A stretch of DNA of 38,445 nucleotides, from NCBI GenBank assembly GCA_945878895.1, contig CAMDVZ010000003.1, positions 1 through 38,445 on the forward strand, written 5' to 3'. This stretch comes from Caenispirillum bisanense (GTDB taxonomy: Bacteria > Pseudomonadota > Alphaproteobacteria > Reyranellales > Reyranellaceae). The first letter of the stretch is position 1, and every line of letters starts with the position of its first letter. Position numbers and translations under genes: made by a program. Positions 16,633 to 23,513 of this stretch are shown here, piece after piece. The notes below the pieces were generated by a model. That model was given only the letters and a program-made list of their open reading frames with translations, had not been told where the DNA came from and searched no databases.

Positions 16633-17616
16633 ATGACCCCATCGATCATCGGACGCCGCGCCGCCGTCGCCGGCCTCGCCGTCGGCGGGTTGACGGCTGG
16701 ATCCGCCGCGCGCGGGCAAGGCGCGTGGCCGGACAAGCCGATCCGCATGATCGTGCCGTTTCCGCCCGGTGCGCTGGTCGACGCCATCGGCCGGCTGGTG
16801 GCCGACCATCTGCGCGCCGCGTTCGGCCAGCCCGTCGTGGTCGACAACAAGCCCGGTGCCGGCACCCTGCTGGGCGCCAGTCTGGTCGCCGCCGCGCCCG
16901 CCGACGGCCACACGCTGATGGTCGCGACCACCACCACGCTCGGCATCGCGCCCGCGCTCTACGCCAATCCCCCGGTCCGCACCGACCAGCTCACGGGCGT
17001 CGCCATGATTGGCGCCGTCACGCTGTTCCTGGTCGCGCGGCCGGGTTTCCCCGCGAAGACGGTCAAGGAGCTGGTCGAGCTGGTGCGCTCGAAGCCCGAC
17101 GGTTTCACCTACGCCTCGCCGACCGCCGGCACCGTGCACCATCTCGTCATGGAACTGCTGAAGGCCGACCAGGGCCTGAAATGCACCCACGTGCCCTACA
17201 AGGGCAGCACGCAGGCGCTGACCGACCTGACGGAGGGGCGGGTCGATTTCATGTTCCTCGACGCCACGGTGGCGCTGCCCCAGATCAAGGCCGGCAAGAT
17301 CGGCGCGCTGGCCGTAACGGGCGCGAAGCGCTCGCCGCTGATGCCCGAGGTGCCGGCGATGACGGAGTCCTTCCCGCGCATCGACCTCTACGCCTGGCAG
17401 GCGATCGCGGCCGCCGCCGGCACGCCCGCCGCCATCGTCGCGAAGATCCACGCCAGCCTCGACGCGGCGCTGGCGACGCCGTCGTTCCGCGACCGCCTCA
17501 CCACGATGGGCGTCGAAGCCACACCGATGACGGTGGCCGCCTTCAACGCGCTGATCCGCGACGACGCGGGGCGCTGGGCAAGGCTGGTGAAGGAGTCCGG
17601 CGCCAAAGCGGAATGA
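16633..17616 (+). CDS. Bug/TctC-family periplasmic binding protein
   Basis: Periplasmic receptor of the tripartite tricarboxylate transporter (TTT) class, binding carboxylates or related small molecules. The N-terminus has GRRAAVAGLAVGGL, a signal peptide with a twin-Arg pair that may use Tat. Then come WPDKPIRMIVPFPPGALVD (first strand and carboxylate-binding loop), QPVVVDNKPGAGTLLGA and VPYKGSTQALTDL, all family signatures. At 327 aa it is full length. No tctA or tctB membrane gene is nearby, which is usual because many Bug proteins are orphans. It follows the repeat element by about 50 nt and converges on the helicase gene 15 nt downstream. Confidence 0.92.
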   Translation: MTPSIIGRRAAVAGLAVGGLTAGSAARGQGAWPDKPIRMIVPFPPGALVDAIGRLVADHLRAAFGQPVVVDNKPGAGTLLGASLVAAAPADGHTLMVATTTTLGIAPALYANPPVRTDQLTGVAMIGAVTLFLVARPGFPAKTVKELVELVRSKPDGFTYASPTAGTVHHLVMELLKADQGLKCTHVPYKGSTQALTDLTEGRVDFMFLDATVALPQIKAGKIGALAVTGAKRSPLMPEVPAMTESFPRIDLYAWQAIAAAAGTPAAIVAKIHASLDAALATPSFRDRLTTMGVEATPMTVAAFNALIRDDAGRWARLVKESGAKAE

Positions 17617-17631
17617 GGCTTCGACCGCCCC

Positions 17632-20142
17632 TCACGCGGCGCGGCCGCGCAGGCTGTCGGCCAGTGTCGAGAGCAGATCGGCCACCAGCTTCGCGGTTTT
17701 CGGCGGCGGCAGCGGCATCCTGAGGCTGCGCGCGCCAGTGGCGGCGTCGCGCTCGATCCAGGGATGCGCGGGCGCTTTGGGATCGCCGGAGGTCGCGAGC
17801 GCGGCGACGAATTGCGCGCCGACCTGCATCAGCGCCTGCCATGGATCGGCGACCACGTCCGGCGGCGGCGTCGCGGTTCCGCGCGACCGCGGCGTTGGCG
17901 GCGCCTCGTCGCGGGACGTTGCCTCCGGCGCGGCGTCCTCACCGAATCCGGGGGCCGGGGTGGCGTTCGCGGCGGCTTCGGCAACGACGTTGGCGACTTC
18001 CTCGGCCGGCGTCACGGGTTCGCCCTCGCCCATCTTGCCCGTGACGTTCTCGACGTCCTTCATGAAGCGGCTCAGGCGCGAGCCGCCGAGCGAGACCTCG
18101 CCGCCGGCGCCATCGAGAATGCCCGCCGACAGCGAGCGCTTGAACGCCAGCACCGAGAGCATGCCCTCCTCGATGGTGCCCTTGGAGACGAAATTGATCA
18201 CCTGCACCGGCCGCTTCTGGCCCATGCGGTGGATGCGCGCGATGCGCTGCTCGAGGATCGCCGGATTCCACGGTAGGTCCATGTTGACCAGGGTCGAGGC
18301 GTGCTGGAGGTTGAGCCCGGTGCTGCCGGCATCGGTCGACAGGAAAACCCGGCAGGCCGGATCGTCGCGGAACCGCTCGACCAAGCCGGGGCGTTTCTCC
18401 GACGGTACCCCGCCATGGAAGCTGACATAGCCGATGCCGCGCGCCTCCAGCCGGCGGATCACGATCTCGTGGGTCCGCGTCCATTGCGAGAACACGACGG
18501 CCTTGGCCTCGGGATCGGCGAACACGCCGTCCAGCAGGGCCGCGAGCTCGTCGGCCTTCACGCCATGGTCGGTGGTCTGGTCGAGCAACCAGGTGCTGTT
18601 GCAGGACATCCGCATGTTCTGCAAGGCACAGGTCATCCGCCGCTGGTCCATGTCCGAGAGATAGCCGTTCCGCCGCCACCGCTGCACGATCTTGGCCACC
18701 ACGTCGGCGTTCTCCAGGTGATAGGCCATCTGCGGCTCGGTCATCGGCACCAGCAGGTTCTGGTCGGTGCGGCCGGGCAGCTGCTTCAGCACCTCGGACT
18801 TGCGGCGACGGATCATGACCGGCGCCAGCGTCTGGCCGATTTTCTCCAGTCCCGTGTAGCCGGTGACGCGGCCCGCCTCGTCCTTGACCTGGTGTTCGTG
18901 CAGCAATTTCCACGTCGGACCCAGCCGGTGCTGGTCGACGAACTGGACGATGGAGATCAGCTCCTCCAGCTTGTTCTCCAGCGGCGTGCCGGTCAGCACG
19001 ATGGCATGCGGACTATCGATGCGTTTGAGCGCGCGCGCCGCGATGGTGTTCCAGTTCTTGACCCGCTGCGCTTCGTCGACGATCACCAGCTCGGGCGCCC
19101 AGGCCGCGATCAGGTCGAGATCTGGCTTCAACTTCTCGTAGTTCGTGATCTTGCAGAAATCCTCCAGCGCGTAGTCCTTCTGCCGCTGCGCCCGGCCACC
19201 GCCGATCACGCGCGCGGCCTCGTCGTCCTTGCGCCCGGCGAAGCGCGCGATCTCGCTTTGCCACTGGTACTTCAGCGAGGTCGGGCAGACCACCAGCACC
19301 TTCGACACGCCGAAATGTCTGGCCAGGATTTCCATCGCGGCGATGGCCTGGATCGTCTTGCCGAGCCCCATGTCGTCGCCGATCAGCGCCCGCCCTGCCC
19401 GCACCGCGAACAGCGCGCCCTCGGCCTGGTAGGGATAGAGCGGCACCTTGACGAACTTCGCCAGCGCGGGATCGGCGGCGCCGCGCGGAAACAGGGTGTC
19501 GAGCGCCTGCCCGCGCCGTTCGGCGTCGCGCCGCCCGGCGACGAAATCGAGCGCGTCGTCGTAGGCACGCAACTCGTGGCTGTCTTTCGTCGCCGCGAGG
19601 ATGAAATCGTCGAGATCGCCGATCCGTTCGTCCGGCAGGACGAAGCCGCGGTCGGCGTCGAACAGCGCCGTGGCGGCGTCCATCACGGCGGGCGGACAAT
19701 CCGTGCCGGCGCGGAAATGGACGCTGCGCCGCCCCTCGGTGCGCAGATAGAGTTCGGAGAACGCCGGCCGGTAGCCGCGCCTGAACGCCGCCTTCGCGCC
19801 GCGCTTTTTCTCCAGCCGGCCGAGCGCGAACTCGATGTGCTTGCAGGTGCCCAGCTCGGCGGTCGAATAGTCGGGACAGGAACAGAAATTGCCGCCCGGC
19901 CCCGGCCCCCGGATCGACACCCGGTAGCTCGACTTCGACGCCGGGTTGCTGACCCGGAAATCGGAAAAGAACGGCTCCGTGCCCAGATTCTCCAGCCCGA
20001 ACGGCTGGTCGCGCCCGAACTGCCGCCGCAAGCCGCGCTGCCATTCCACCGGCGACAAACCGGCCGGCGCCAGCGTGCGCGAGAGCTTCGGTTCCTTGAT
20101 GGCCTTGCCGGTGGATTTCGACTTCGGGCGCTTGGCTTTCAT
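17632..20142 (-). CDS. SNF2-family helicase with N-terminal SWIM zinc finger
   Basis: ATP-driven DNA translocase/remodeller. A SWIM zinc motif (FCSCPDY...GTCKHIEFA) occupies about 87-105. The RecA-like ATPase begins with IGDDMGLGKTIQ (Walker A, 254-265), DEAQ at 356-359 and LTGTPLENKLEEL at 383-395. The C-terminal helicase half has VFSQWTRTHEI (550-560), STDAGSTGLNLQ (602-613) and RIARIHRMGQKRPVQ. The last ~130 residues are Ala/Pro-rich and end in a short conserved-looking tail. Start is the ATG at 20142 with a basic, lysine-rich N-terminus; 836 aa. The SRAP-like gene is 137 nt upstream on the same strand and may be co-transcribed. Bacterial SWIM-SNF2 proteins are poorly characterised; a DNA-repair or defence role is inference. 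Confidence 0.93.
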   Translation of the reverse strand: MKAKRPKSKSTGKAIKEPKLSRTLAPAGLSPVEWQRGLRRQFGRDQPFGLENLGTEPFFSDFRVSNPASKSSYRVSIRGPGPGGNFCSCPDYSTAELGTCKHIEFALGRLEKKRGAKAAFRRGYRPAFSELYLRTEGRRSVHFRAGTDCPPAVMDAATALFDADRGFVLPDERIGDLDDFILAATKDSHELRAYDDALDFVAGRRDAERRGQALDTLFPRGAADPALAKFVKVPLYPYQAEGALFAVRAGRALIGDDMGLGKTIQAIAAMEILARHFGVSKVLVVCPTSLKYQWQSEIARFAGRKDDEAARVIGGGRAQRQKDYALEDFCKITNYEKLKPDLDLIAAWAPELVIVDEAQRVKNWNTIAARALKRIDSPHAIVLTGTPLENKLEELISIVQFVDQHRLGPTWKLLHEHQVKDEAGRVTGYTGLEKIGQTLAPVMIRRRKSEVLKQLPGRTDQNLLVPMTEPQMAYHLENADVVAKIVQRWRRNGYLSDMDQRRMTCALQNMRMSCNSTWLLDQTTDHGVKADELAALLDGVFADPEAKAVVFSQWTRTHEIVIRRLEARGIGYVSFHGGVPSEKRPGLVERFRDDPACRVFLSTDAGSTGLNLQHASTLVNMDLPWNPAILEQRIARIHRMGQKRPVQVINFVSKGTIEEGMLSVLAFKRSLSAGILDGAGGEVSLGGSRLSRFMKDVENVTGKMGEGEPVTPAEEVANVVAEAAANATPAPGFGEDAAPEATSRDEAPPTPRSRGTATPPPDVVADPWQALMQVGAQFVAALATSGDPKAPAHPWIERDAATGARSLRMPLPPPKTAKLVADLLSTLADSLRGRAA

Positions 20143-20279
20143 GGAGGCACGTTCCGTTCGGCGAGAGTTTCGGGCGGAACGTCGGGCGGGCGACGCACGC
20201 CGCGGACGTCGGGCGCGTCATTCATATTCGCGGTGAACCAGGGAAGCCAGTGTCCGAAACGAAGGCTGTGGAAGGCCTG

Positions 20280-20918
20280 CTATCGCGGCTCCGCATCGGG
20301 CTCCGCCCGAACCACCAAGCGATCCCCGCCCGCCGGCCTCTGCAACCCCAGCGCCTCCTTCGCCGGCGCCCGCAGCCAGACGTCGATTTCCTCGGCCGTC
20401 GTCAGCACCAGTGGCATCGCCTTGGCCGTGACCGGCCGCACGACGTCGTTGGGCGTCGTGGTCAGGAACGCGTAGAGCAGATGATCGCCGTCCACCGGCG
20501 CCGCGCGCGTGCCGCGGATGCCGTGCCACGGTCGCCACAGGCCCGCGAAGCAGAACGGCGCCGCCTCGCCCGCGCGCCCGAACCAGACCCGGCGTTTGGG
20601 CGCCGCGTCGGTCCACAGGCAGAAGGCGGTCGCCGGCACCACGCAACGCTGCGGCGGCGCCAGCCACGCCTTCCAGTAGGCCGAGCCGGTATGGCGCACC
20701 GTCGTCACCGGCCGCGCCCCCGTCGTGGGTGGCGGCGGAAACCCCCAGCGCATCGGCAACGCCTCGCGCGTGCCATCGGACGCGGCGCGCACCACCAGCC
20801 CGGTCGAATCGGCCGCCAGCTGCGTGTCGACCGGCTGGTCGAAGCCGGGAAACCGCCCGACGCCCAGCAGGGCGCGCAGGTCGGCCCGGCTCGTCGTCGC
20901 CTCGTACTCGTCGCTCAT
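20280..20918 (-). CDS. SRAP (YedK/HMCES)-family homologue lacking the catalytic residues
   Basis: SRAP proteins trap abasic sites in single-stranded DNA through Cys2 and use Asn, Glu and His residues to form and reverse the link. This 212-aa protein has the fold signatures ALPMRWGF (53-60), PQRCVVPATAF, FAGLWRPWHGIRG and AKAMPLVLTTAEEIDVWL. The expected active site is changed at every position: the protein begins MSDEYE instead of MCN/MCG; VTTVRHT has Thr73 where Asn is expected; FCLW has Leu101 for Glu; RPVTAKAMP has Thr164 for His. The ATG at 20918 aligns with the family start; the 39 extra residues in the ORF track are not SRAP-like. It is either a pseudo-enzyme that still binds DNA or a decaying gene; the intact frame favours the first. 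Confidence 0.85.
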   Translation of the reverse strand: MSDEYEATTSRADLRALLGVGRFPGFDQPVDTQLAADSTGLVVRAASDGTREALPMRWGFPPPPTTGARPVTTVRHTGSAYWKAWLAPPQRCVVPATAFCLWTDAAPKRRVWFGRAGEAAPFCFAGLWRPWHGIRGTRAAPVDGDHLLYAFLTTTPNDVVRPVTAKAMPLVLTTAEEIDVWLRAPAKEALGLQRPAGGDRLVVRAEPDAEPR

Positions 20919-21345
20919 CGCCTCGCCGGACTCCCGCGGCCCGCCGGTCGACGGGCCGGGGCGATGATCGCCCGGACGGCGCGACGGTGCCAGTGGTTCC
21001 GCGCGGGCAACCGGCGCGAAGCGACTCGGCTCCAACGGTCACCCACGGGCGAAGAAGGGCACGCGAAACGGAGAACCCATCGGTGACCGCCTTCGTTCGG
21101 GGGCGTGCCGAAAACGTCGCGTAGGGCACCTGGCGGCCCGGCAACCTGGATTTTTCGCAGCGTATGGCCGCCATTCCCGGATTTATCGCCGGATAAGCAC
21201 GCGCTCTGCCGCGCCATGCGCGCGACGGCACATTGGCCGAGGCCCTCCTGCCAAATGGCACGAACCACGCCTGTCCCGTTGAGCCGGCGGCCACTCTCCG
21301 ATAAGAGCCACCGCCGCCAAACGGAACATCCGACGGACCGCCGCC
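20919..21345. other. Divergent intergenic region, SRAP-like / GNAT genes
   Basis: 427 bp between divergent starts. A TTGAGC at 21279 followed by GATAAG is a weak plus-strand promoter pattern for the GNAT gene, with a short spacer (15 nt). The stretch 21145-21200 is somewhat AT-richer. ORFs crossing it look like out-of-frame extensions. No RNA gene was recognised. Confidence 0.5.
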
Positions 21346-21816
21346 ATGGAACTCTCCATCACCGACCTGCGCGACCAGCCAGAATTCTTCGAGACCGTCA
21401 CCGACCGCGTCTGGCGCGCCTGGTGGGAGCCGGCCGGTCACACGCTGGCCGATTTCACGACAGGCATGCGGGCCTGTCTGATGGCCAGCCGCCTGCCCTT
21501 CGCGCTGGTGGCGCACGCGGACGGCCGCTATCTCGGCTCGACCCTCTGCGTCGCGGCCGATCTGGCCGAACGACCACAATACACGCCCTGGGTGGCCGCC
21601 GTCTGGGTCGAACCGCACGCGCGTTTGCGCGAGGTCGGACGCACCCTCGTTGGCCACACCCGGCAAGCCCTGTTCAGGCTCGGCCACCGGCGCATCTATC
21701 TCTGCTCCCTGCCGGAACGGCGGGATTTCTACACCCGCCAGGGCTGGCTTCCGATCGAGCAGGATGTCGGCGCCGACAAACAGATCGTCTACGCCAGCGA
21801 CGCCGGCGACGGCTGA
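21346..21816 (+). CDS. GNAT-family N-acetyltransferase
   Basis: A 156-aa single-domain protein with the GNAT layout: an N-terminal helix pair, strand FALVAHADGRYLGSTLCV, the central strand WVAAVWVEPHARLREVGRTLV with a variant acetyl-CoA pyrophosphate loop (RLREVGRT), then the helix HTRQALFRLG and the C-terminal RIYLCSLPERRDFYTRQGW, matching the usual FYxxxGF end motif. Substrate (amino acid, antibiotic or protein) is unknown. It is single-gene on its strand, with a 28-bp palindrome 26 nt after the stop that may end the transcript. Confidence 0.85.
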   Translation: MELSITDLRDQPEFFETVTDRVWRAWWEPAGHTLADFTTGMRACLMASRLPFALVAHADGRYLGSTLCVAADLAERPQYTPWVAAVWVEPHARLREVGRTLVGHTRQALFRLGHRRIYLCSLPERRDFYTRQGWLPIEQDVGADKQIVYASDAGDG

Positions 21817-21841
21817 GCCGGCCAGCCTCTCGCGCGACACG

Positions 21842-21869
21842 CCGGCGGCGTTGGCGCCAACGCCGCCGG
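21842..21869. terminator. Perfect 28-bp palindrome after the GNAT gene
   Basis: The left half CCGGCGGCGTTGGC is the exact reverse complement of the right half GCCAACGCCGCCGG, with no mismatch or spacer. As RNA it would fold into a 12-bp stem with a 4-nt loop. It starts 26 nt after the GNAT stop. No T-run follows on either strand. It could be a bidirectional transcription end or a dyad binding site. Confidence 0.5.
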
Positions 21870-22515
21870 GCGGTCGATCATCGGATACATCGTCCACTCC
21901 AGCCCTCGCCCCGACTTGTCGCCGCGTTGTCCCCCGTTCGGGAGGCGCGGCGGGCCGGGGCGCGGGCTGGCGTGGGCGTGTTTCTTCTTGCCGGCATGTC
22001 CCTGCCGGTCGGGCGGCCACCCCGCGTCGCCCCGTCGCGAGGACGGAGGCCAGCGGGCGGCCAAATGCGTGCCAGACTTGTCAAACAGCGGTGCTTCGAC
22101 GATTCCGGAAGGCGCCTTCGCGGCCTGGTCGACGCGGTTGGAGGGAACTCTACGCGGTGTATCGGCGGGACCGCTCGCGCGGAGCCACGCAGGGCCACAG
22201 CCCGCCGACGGGCCCATATATGCATAAAGGTAATTGGAATGTCAATCCTGATGTGAATTTCACCGACATGAATATATTAACGCCAGTTCAGCGGTTGCCC
22301 CATGCCAGGCCTCGGCGAGGGCCATGGCGGTGTCCGGATCAACGCCGGCAGGGGTGACGATTTTCTGGACGCGGAGGCATCCGGCGCGCGCTGTTTCGTG
22401 GCGGATCAATGCCCTGTCGCCACCTCGCCGTCCGGTGCCTGGATGCACGGCCCGATCTGCGGCGCGCTCGTCGCGGGGCGTGCAAGCCGGCCGCCTCGCG
22501 GCTAGGATCGGCCCG
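21870..22515. other. Stretch without a recognisable gene
   Basis: About 650 bp between the palindrome and the DppC-like start. ORFs here on both strands are short and do not resemble any family I know. The minus-strand frame ending ATAELALIYSCR (stop near 22262) has a fairly protein-like C-terminal segment of ~60 residues running back to about 22450, and may be the remnant of a broken gene. Around 22215-22280 the base composition falls to about one third GC, in sharp contrast to its surroundings. The region sits at the presumed right junction of the insertion separating the two permease genes. Confidence 0.5.
22217..22245 (-). promoter_or_regulatory. Candidate minus-strand sigma70-type promoter in the AT-rich island
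   Basis: On the minus strand a perfect TTGACA (22245-22240) is followed after 17 nt by CATATA (22222-22217), or after 19 nt by TATATG (22220-22215). It would read leftwards through the gene-free stretch towards the 28-bp palindrome about 345 nt away. The -35 is exact, the -10 is approximate. On the plus strand a TATATT at 22273-22278 is a possible -10 for the DppC-like gene, but its -35 is poor. Confidence 0.35.
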
Positions 22516-23436
22516 ATGTCCCTCGCCTCGACCCTCGCCCGTGCCCGCGACAGCGACCTGTGGTGGAGCTTCACGCGCTCGCCGCTGACGGTCGCGGCCG
22601 CCATCGTGACGGCGATTTTCATCCTCGGGGCACTGTTCGCGCCGTGGATCGCGCCGCACGACCCGTTCAATCCCGCCACGCTGAACATGATGGATGCCTT
22701 CACGCCGCCGGCATGGACCGCCGAGGGCAAGGCGGGCTTCCTGCTCGGCACCGACAACCAGGGCCGCGACGTGCTGTCGGCGATCCTGCATGGCTGCCGC
22801 ATATCGCTGGTGATCGGGGCCGCCGCGATCTGCCTGTCGGTCACCACGGGCGTCGGCCTGGGGCTGCTGGCGGGCTATCGCGGCGGTCTCGTCGATGCCG
22901 CCATCATGCGGCTGGCGGACATCCAGCTGACGGTGCCCGCGATCCTGATCGCGCTGACGCTCGATGGCGTCACCCGGCTGGTGCTGCCCAGGGGCGTGCA
23001 CGACCAGGTCGCGATCTGGGTGCTGGTGGTCAGCATCGGCTTTGCCTACTGGCCGCAATTCGCCCGCGTCACGCGCGCCACCACGATGGCCGAGAAGGGC
23101 AAGGACTACGTCGCCGCCGCCCGCCTGATGGGCGTGCCCGGCGCCCGCATCGCGCTCACCCACGTGTTGCCCAACGCGATGGGGCCGGTGCTGGTGATCG
23201 CCACTATCGAGCTGGCGCTGGCGATCATCGCGGAGGCCTCGCTGTCCTATCTGGGGGTCGGCATGCCGCCGACCCAGCCCTCGCTCGGCACCCTGATCCG
23301 GATCGGCAACGCCTTCCTGTTCTCGGGCGAATGGTGGATCGTGATTTTTCCGGCGCTCGCGCTGGTGTTGCTGTCGCTGGCGGTCAATCTGCTTGGCGAC
23401 TGGCTGCGCGACGCGCTGAATCCGCGGCTGCGGTAG
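22516..23436 (+). CDS. ABC transporter permease, DppC-like
   Basis: Partner-type permease of the peptide/nickel ABC family. After a cytoplasmic N-terminus (SDLWWSFTRSPLTV) and first helix comes LFAPWIAPHDPFNP, then FLLGTDNQGRDVLSAILHGCRISL, both hallmarks of DppC proteins. The EAA loop is GKDYVAAARLMGVPGARIALTHVLPN, followed by EASLSYLGVGMPP and GDWLRDALNPRLR at the C-terminus. The ATG at 22516 gives 306 aa, the normal length; the 64 extra residues in the ORF track are not family-like. It probably works with the DppB-like permease at 10426 and the binding protein at 8771, but is separated from them by 11 kb and has no ATPase gene next to it. dprA follows after 63 nt. Confidence 0.92.
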   Translation: MSLASTLARARDSDLWWSFTRSPLTVAAAIVTAIFILGALFAPWIAPHDPFNPATLNMMDAFTPPAWTAEGKAGFLLGTDNQGRDVLSAILHGCRISLVIGAAAICLSVTTGVGLGLLAGYRGGLVDAAIMRLADIQLTVPAILIALTLDGVTRLVLPRGVHDQVAIWVLVVSIGFAYWPQFARVTRATTMAEKGKDYVAAARLMGVPGARIALTHVLPNAMGPVLVIATIELALAIIAEASLSYLGVGMPPTQPSLGTLIRIGNAFLFSGEWWIVIFPALALVLLSLAVNLLGDWLRDALNPRLR

Positions 23437-23499
23437 AATCCCGGGCCGCCGTGGCGGAATACAACCGACAATAGATTGTGGGGGATTTCGGCCGGGTTT

Positions 23500-23513
23500 A
23501 TGGAACGTTCCAT
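23500..23513. promoter_or_regulatory. Perfect 14-bp palindrome over the dprA start codons
   Basis: ATGGAACGTTCCAT is its own reverse complement. It contains both candidate ATG starts of dprA: the first three bases, and the last two bases plus the next G (23512-23514). It might be a repressor site or a small hairpin affecting initiation; chance is possible. Confidence 0.3.

Noticed and set aside
21878-22225. Minus-strand ORF of 115 aa starting MHIWARRR, just downstream of the promoter candidate
   Set aside because: Very Arg- and Pro-rich with no family resemblance; I mention the region as possibly transcribed but do not call this a gene.
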